DNA of 8,370 nucleotides from Minisyncoccota bacterium. GTDB lineage: Bacteria > Patescibacteriota > Minisyncoccia > SW-4-49-11. The stretch's first letter is position 1; each line of letters begins with the position of its first letter. The stretch is from positions 1-8,370 of the forward strand of contig JAHEOE010000046.1 of NCBI GenBank assembly GCA_018609785.1, read 5' to 3'. The notes beneath the pieces are model-generated. The model was not told the DNA's origin, did not search any database, and worked only from the letters and a program-made list of their open reading frames with translations. Positions 4,874-8,370 of the stretch are shown here, piece after piece. The translations under genes were made by a program, and so were the position numbers.

Positions 4874-6196
4874 TTACGGACTCATCCGCTTGGGACCGCG
4901 GAAGAGATACGTAGCTTCCCGAATGCTCTCGAGACCCAGCATCTGTTTAATGATTCGGCTCGGGCCGATGCCCATGCCGCCGTGGGGCGGACAGCCATAT
5001 CTGAAGAAGTCGATGTAATAGTCCACAGATGCTTTGTCGATCCCTTTTTCTTCCGCCTGCTTTTCAAGAATTTCCGGGCGGTGCTCACGTTGGGCAAGAG
5101 TGGTGATCTCCAAACCGCGATACAACAGGTCCGCGCTTTTGGTGATGCCGTTATCTTCTTCTCGACGCATATGATAAAACGGTCGCACGCCCGTGCTGTA
5201 ATCGGTCAAGAAGACGAATTCATGGCCGTATTGCTCGCGTGTGTATTCTCCGAGAGCGCGTTCTTCTTCCGGACTGACGTCAATCGGGGATTTGCTTGGA
5301 ATATTGCGTCCGGACAGAATCTCTTTGGCTTCTTTCATTGTCAGACGAGGGAACGGAATTTCGGGTACAACCACTTCGGTGCCATACATCTCGGAAATAC
5401 GATTTCCGAGCGTGTCTCGCACGTGTGTGAATACATAGTGGAGCATGCGTTCCTCCCACGTAATGAGGTCGGAAAGATCGGAAATGAATGACATTTCTAC
5501 GTCAAACCCGGTAAATTCCGTGGCATGGCGAGGGGTGAAGGATTTTTCCGCGCGGAACACGGCGCCGACTTCAAAGACTTTTTCAAATCCCGCAGCCATA
5601 GCCATCTGTTTGTAGAACTGCGGAGATTGGCTGAGGTACGCGTTTTCGTCAAAATAATTCACCTCGAAATACTCGGACCCGCCTTCGCTGGGAGAGCTCA
5701 TAATTTTGGGAGAATGAATCTCTAAAAAGTTATCTTGGCGACAGAATTCCTCAAATGCTTTTTCCACTTCGGTCCAGACTTCAAAAATAAAGCGATTTTC
5801 GGGTTTGCGGAGATCCACCCATCGATAATCCAGCCGTTTGGAGATGTGTGGCGTTTGGTCCTCTTCCTTTTCCACTACGGGAATGGGTAAATCCGCGGCT
5901 TCCGAGAGGACGGTGATTGCATTGATTTTTACCTCGCGTCCGCCCGGCGCCTGGTCCGATTCCTGAGCTGTCCCTGTTACTTCAATGACGGATTCGGTGG
6001 AAAGATTTTGAACCTGTTTCAAGACTGAGGCGTTGTCATTTTGGGTAATGACCAATTGGACGTTATCGGTGACATCTCGAAGGACAACAAAGGCGATTTT
6101 ACCTTGGTCGCGAATGGTTTCCGCCCAGCCTTTGAGGGTTATCTGTTTACCGATGTGTTCTGATACGTCGCGCGTATAAACCCGTTCCGTTGCCAT
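4874..6196 (-). CDS. aspS: Aspartyl-tRNA synthetase, archaeal/eukaryotic type
   Basis: This class II enzyme charges tRNA-Asp, and in organisms without AsnRS also tRNA-Asn for later amidation by GatCAB. The length is 440 aa. An OB-fold anticodon-binding domain (about 13-100) is followed by the catalytic core: YRWVDLR (124-130); class II motif 2, FRAEKSFTPRHATEFTGFDVEM (214-235 region) with Arg215; and motif 3, GMGIGPSRII (407-416) with Arg414; it ends GPKRMSP as family members do. The bacterial GAD insertion domain is absent, so it is the archaeal/eukaryotic type, as in many Patescibacteria. I chose ATG 6194-6196 (MATERVY): the open frame extends to 6277, but those 27 residues do not resemble AspRS and overlap the promoter. 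No Shine-Dalgarno is visible. The gene is divergent from argS, so one short region serves two synthetases. Confidence 0.96.
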   Translation of the reverse strand: MATERVYTRDVSEHIGKQITLKGWAETIRDQGKIAFVVLRDVTDNVQLVITQNDNASVLKQVQNLSTESVIEVTGTAQESDQAPGGREVKINAITVLSEAADLPIPVVEKEEDQTPHISKRLDYRWVDLRKPENRFIFEVWTEVEKAFEEFCRQDNFLEIHSPKIMSSPSEGGSEYFEVNYFDENAYLSQSPQFYKQMAMAAGFEKVFEVGAVFRAEKSFTPRHATEFTGFDVEMSFISDLSDLITWEERMLHYVFTHVRDTLGNRISEMYGTEVVVPEIPFPRLTMKEAKEILSGRNIPSKSPIDVSPEEERALGEYTREQYGHEFVFLTDYSTGVRPFYHMRREEDNGITKSADLLYRGLEITTLAQREHRPEILEKQAEEKGIDKASVDYYIDFFRYGCPPHGGMGIGPSRIIKQMLGLESIREATYLFRGPKRMSP

Positions 6197-6221
6197 ACAG
6201 AAAATTGTTAGCTCTGTTCTT

Positions 6222-6250
6222 ATGATGCGGCATGTGAAGGGTTTTGTAAA
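6222..6250 (-). promoter_or_regulatory. Probable promoter of aspS
   Basis: Minus strand: TTTACA (6245-6250; 5 of 6), 17-base spacer, CATCAT (6222-6227; 4 of 6). The start would be near 6215, about 19 bases before the ATG, with no Shine-Dalgarno in the leader. Moderate to weak match. Confidence 0.45.
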
Positions 6251-6261
6251 GATGCAACCTG

Positions 6262-6270
6262 TGCTATCCT
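6262..6270 (+). promoter_or_regulatory. Probable extended -10 promoter of argS
   Basis: TGCTATCCT gives TGn before TATCCT (4 of 6 to consensus); only a weak TTGTAA lies 15 bases upstream. The start would be near 6277, five bases before the first ATG (6282) and 20 before the third (6297). It overlaps the upstream flank of the aspS promoter. Confidence 0.45.
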
Positions 6271-6281
6271 GTCCCAAGTAA

Positions 6282-8141
6282 ATGACGAGAATGTGTATGT
6301 CCGATTTTCAAACCTATCTCCAAAAAACGGCACAATCTATAGAAGACGCCCGAGAAGAGCTTAACGGGCGTGAACGAACGGGACCGTCCGTCTCCTGGAG
6401 CGAGTATCCGATTACGGCGATTCAGACCGAAGTGCGTCAAGCAATCATGAGCGTGTTTGATCTGACGCCCGATCAGTTGCCGGACTTGGAGATTGAGATT
6501 CCGCCCGAGCATATACAGGCGGATTTTGCTGTGGCGATGTTTCCGTTGGCTTCTGTCTTACGAGATTCTCCGCAGAATATTGCAGAGAATGTGGTCTCAT
6601 ATGTCTATCACTCGAATGAATTTCAGTACTTAGCCTCCGCCGAAGCGATTCAAGGATATTTTAACATCTATCTGAATACGTTGCGTACCTATCAGCATGT
6701 GCTTAGGCAGGTGTTGATGCTCGGAGAAAATTACGGTGTTCATCCGCAGTTTGAAGAGCAACGCATCTTTTTGGAATATTCCGCGCCCAATATCGCCAAG
6801 CCCATGAGTATCGGGCACTTACGGTCCACGATTTTGGGAGAAGTGCTCGGACGACTCTACGAACGCGGCGGCGCGCGTGTTATTCGGGACAACCATCTCG
6901 GAGATTGGGGAACGCAATTCGGGAGTCTGTTGTACGTATATCAAGAGTCCGATCTTGATCTTGAAAAAAGTGAGGATCCGATCGAGGAACTCAAAAATCT
7001 GTATGTCTCGTTTACCGAGCGCGCGAAAGAAGACCCGGAGCTTAAAGAAAGGGCACGCAAGATGTTTAAACACTTGGAAGAAGGAGACTCCGAGCTTATT
7101 GCCATGTGGCAGAAGATTCGTCAGTTAAGTATTGATAGTTTTGAGCGTGTTTATGAAGATTTGGACGTGAATTTTGATTTGGTGGTGGGCGAGAGCTATT
7201 ATCTGCCGCAAGCGCGTCATGTTATTGAAGACGTAGAGGAAAAAGGATTGGCTCACCGTGGTGAGAATGGTGAGTTGGTCGTTGATTCGCTTGAAGATTT
7301 TGATACGTTCCTCCTTGAGAAAGGAAATGGGACAACGTTGTATTTGACGCGAGATGTGGCGGCTATCGCCGATCGCGAGCGTGTGTTTGATCCGGACAAG
7401 ATTCTTTATGTCGTCGGTAACGAGCAAGCCTTGCATTTTCAACAGTTGTTTGGGCTGGCGCGAGTCATGGATTACGTGAAGTCTGATACTGACGTGGAGC
7501 ATATCGGATTTGGCTTGGTGCGAACGGGTGGTAAGAAAATGTCCACGCGTAAAGGCCGACTTGTTACTTTGGAGGATGTGTTGGAGGAAGCGGTAAATCG
7601 GGCGCGTCGCATTATCGAAGAAAAACGGGTGGATCTCTCGGACGAAGAACGCGAAGAGATCGCCCGCCAAGTGGGATATGGAGCTGTAATCTATCATGAC
7701 TTGCGTCACGTGCGAACCAAAGATGTCGACTTTAATTGGGATCAGATGCTCAGCCTGGAAGGGGAAAGCGCGGTGTATCTTCAGTACACAGCTGTGCGGA
7801 TTCGATCTTTATTGGAAAATCTTGGAAATACTGACTACGCTTTGAATATGAGCGCGGACCAACTTACGTTGGAGACATCAATTGAGTTTCGCCTCGCCAA
7901 GCATCTCAGTCTGTACCCCTGGACGTTGGCCAATGCTCTCAATCGGCACACGCCGCATATCCTCTGTACCTATCTTGAAACGCTGGCCTCGCTTTTCAAT
8001 ACGTTTTACGGAAGCGTTTCGGTGCGTAACACACCGGATCGGTCCTTACGCGCCTCACGCGTGGTATTAATTTTGGCTGTGTTTCAAACGCTGGAGAACG
8101 GGTTGGACATTCTCAATGTGCCCGTGCCGGATAAGTTGTGA
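6282..8141 (+). CDS. argS: Arginyl-tRNA synthetase
   Basis: This class I synthetase attaches Arg to tRNA-Arg in the cytoplasm. At 619 aa it is slightly long for the family. In order: N-terminal Add-1 tRNA-binding domain (about 45-145); EYSAPNIAKPMSIGHLRST (165-183) with the HIGH-equivalent SIGH at 176-179; HLGDWGTQFG (205-214); YLTRDVAAI (354-362); the KMSK-equivalent KMSTRKG (419-425); and the C-terminal helical anticodon-binding (DALR-type) domain from about 495, ending in LNVPVPDKL. All signature motifs are intact. Three in-frame ATGs lie at 6282, 6291 and 6297; none has a clear Shine-Dalgarno. I give the first, but MSDFQTYLQK from 6297 is equally plausible and fits a leader of about 20 bases. 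About 40 polar residues before the Add-1 core are unusual in length. Stop TGA. Confidence 0.96.
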   Translation: MTRMCMSDFQTYLQKTAQSIEDAREELNGRERTGPSVSWSEYPITAIQTEVRQAIMSVFDLTPDQLPDLEIEIPPEHIQADFAVAMFPLASVLRDSPQNIAENVVSYVYHSNEFQYLASAEAIQGYFNIYLNTLRTYQHVLRQVLMLGENYGVHPQFEEQRIFLEYSAPNIAKPMSIGHLRSTILGEVLGRLYERGGARVIRDNHLGDWGTQFGSLLYVYQESDLDLEKSEDPIEELKNLYVSFTERAKEDPELKERARKMFKHLEEGDSELIAMWQKIRQLSIDSFERVYEDLDVNFDLVVGESYYLPQARHVIEDVEEKGLAHRGENGELVVDSLEDFDTFLLEKGNGTTLYLTRDVAAIADRERVFDPDKILYVVGNEQALHFQQLFGLARVMDYVKSDTDVEHIGFGLVRTGGKKMSTRKGRLVTLEDVLEEAVNRARRIIEEKRVDLSDEEREEIARQVGYGAVIYHDLRHVRTKDVDFNWDQMLSLEGESAVYLQYTAVRIRSLLENLGNTDYALNMSADQLTLETSIEFRLAKHLSLYPWTLANALNRHTPHILCTYLETLASLFNTFYGSVSVRNTPDRSLRASRVVLILAVFQTLENGLDILNVPVPDKL

Positions 8142-8168
8142 ATTTTTGAGTAGCAGGAAGAAGAGGTT

Positions 8169-8212
8169 GATATACGGTAGCGGATACAGTTGATACACAG
8201 TGGATATACGGT
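8169..8212. repeat. Degenerate short direct repeats behind argS
   Basis: GATATACGGT occurs exactly twice (8169-8178 and 8203-8212), 34 bases apart, with the related GATACAG (8183-8189) and GATACACAG (8192-8200) between. Spacing is irregular (14, 9 and 11 bases between GATA starts). This looks like a slipped or decayed tandem array in non-coding DNA; a protein-binding cluster is possible but unsupported. Confidence 0.4.
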
Positions 8213-8223
8213 TGTATGAATAG

Positions 8224-8264
8224 TAGAGACCATCTCAAAAATAAACTTTTGGTTCCTCTATTTT
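8224..8264 (+). terminator. Possible terminator of argS (imperfect hairpin)
   Basis: TAGAG (8224-8228) pairs with CTCTA (8256-8260), ACC (8229-8231) with GGT (8251-8253), and four A with TTTT (8247-8250), with internal loops between; four T follow (8261-8264). The stem is broken and the T-run short, so this is tentative, but it is the only terminator-like structure within 130 bases of the argS stop. Confidence 0.4.
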
Positions 8265-8269
8265 ACGCA

Positions 8270-8358
8270 TATGAAGGCGACAGAGCGTATGAACGAATTT
8301 TGGGTATGGTAGGCCGTAGGCGTTAAATGCCAGTGAATACGTCTCTGTCGCCTTCATA
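8270..8358. repeat. Long inverted repeat / hairpin of unknown nature
   Basis: TATGAAGGCGACAGAG (8270-8285) has its exact reverse complement at 8343-8358. After a one-base bulge (8342) the pairing goes on for five more base pairs (CGTAT 8286-8290 with ATACG 8337-8341), leaving a loop of 46 bases. The loop holds a small hairpin, GGCG/TGCC. No T-run follows on either strand, so it is not an intrinsic terminator. It could be a small structured RNA, a palindromic repeat or a MITE-like element; the window ends 12 bases later, so context is missing. Confidence 0.6.
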
Positions 8359-8370
8359 GACTTTCACCTA

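Noticed and set aside
4982..5491. Plus-strand frame of 169 codons
   Set aside because: It lies wholly antisense to the catalytic core of aspS; composition follows from the aspS codons.
6197..6277. Extended aspS start giving 27 more residues
   Set aside because: The extra residues do not resemble an AspRS N-terminus and would cover the aspS promoter region; MATERVY at 6196 fits the family.
7125..7709. Minus-strand frame of 194 codons
   Set aside because: Antisense shadow of argS across the KMSTRKG region; no ribosome binding site or domain.
8169..8212. CRISPR array
   Set aside because: Repeats are about 10 bases, degenerate and irregularly spaced; no spacers of constant length and no cas genes.
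8270..8358. Integron attC site (GTTAAAT at 8322-8328 inside a hairpin)
   Set aside because: The GTTRRRY-like box is in the loop rather than at the stem end and no matching RYYYAAC box pairs with it.

Overview
The window looks like a chromosomal segment from a bacterium of the Patescibacteria / Candidate Phyla Radiation. The evidence is indirect: an archaeal-type AspRS without the bacterial insertion domain, a small helical protein that reminds me of the DUF5663 family common in those genomes, a one-domain MGMT-family protein, and several short proteins I cannot place. Stops are TAA, TAG and TGA, so the standard bacterial code fits. The phylum is an inference.

Layout. Bases 1-759 are the 3' end of uvrA (plus strand). 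Bases 799-4263 are an accessory block of small genes: an unknown 128-aa protein (minus), an MGMT-family protein (plus), an unknown 104-aa protein (minus), then a plus-strand pair encoding a DUF5663-like protein and a 471-aa acidic protein with a trypsin-like serine protease domain, then a stand-alone 87-aa protein with its own promoter, strong ribosome binding site and terminator. Bases 4264-4873 are AT-rich and hold an orphan promoter followed by no real gene, and the 3' remnant of a LamG (concanavalin-A-like) protein lying in frame just behind the aspS stop codon. Bases 4874-8141 hold the divergent housekeeping genes aspS (minus) and argS (plus). Bases 8142-8370 hold degenerate direct repeats, a probable argS terminator and a long imperfect hairpin that runs close to the window end.

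Functionally the housekeeping part is DNA repair (UvrA; perhaps the MGMT-like protein) and translation (AspRS, ArgRS). The accessory part is mostly single-gene transcription units. Three orphan small genes have TTGACA promoters with 17-bp spacers and good Shine-Dalgarno sites. The aspS, argS and DUF5663-like genes have weaker or extended -10 promoters, short predicted leaders and no clear Shine-Dalgarno. The most unusual items are the protease with a signal-peptide-like segment starting at an internal Met, the LamG remnant fused in frame behind aspS, the MGMT homologue whose arginine finger is replaced by Gln, the orphan promoter at 4325-4353, and the hairpin at 8270-8358. I did not find a clearly new multi-gene system; the DUF5663-like/protease pair is the best candidate for an undescribed functional unit.
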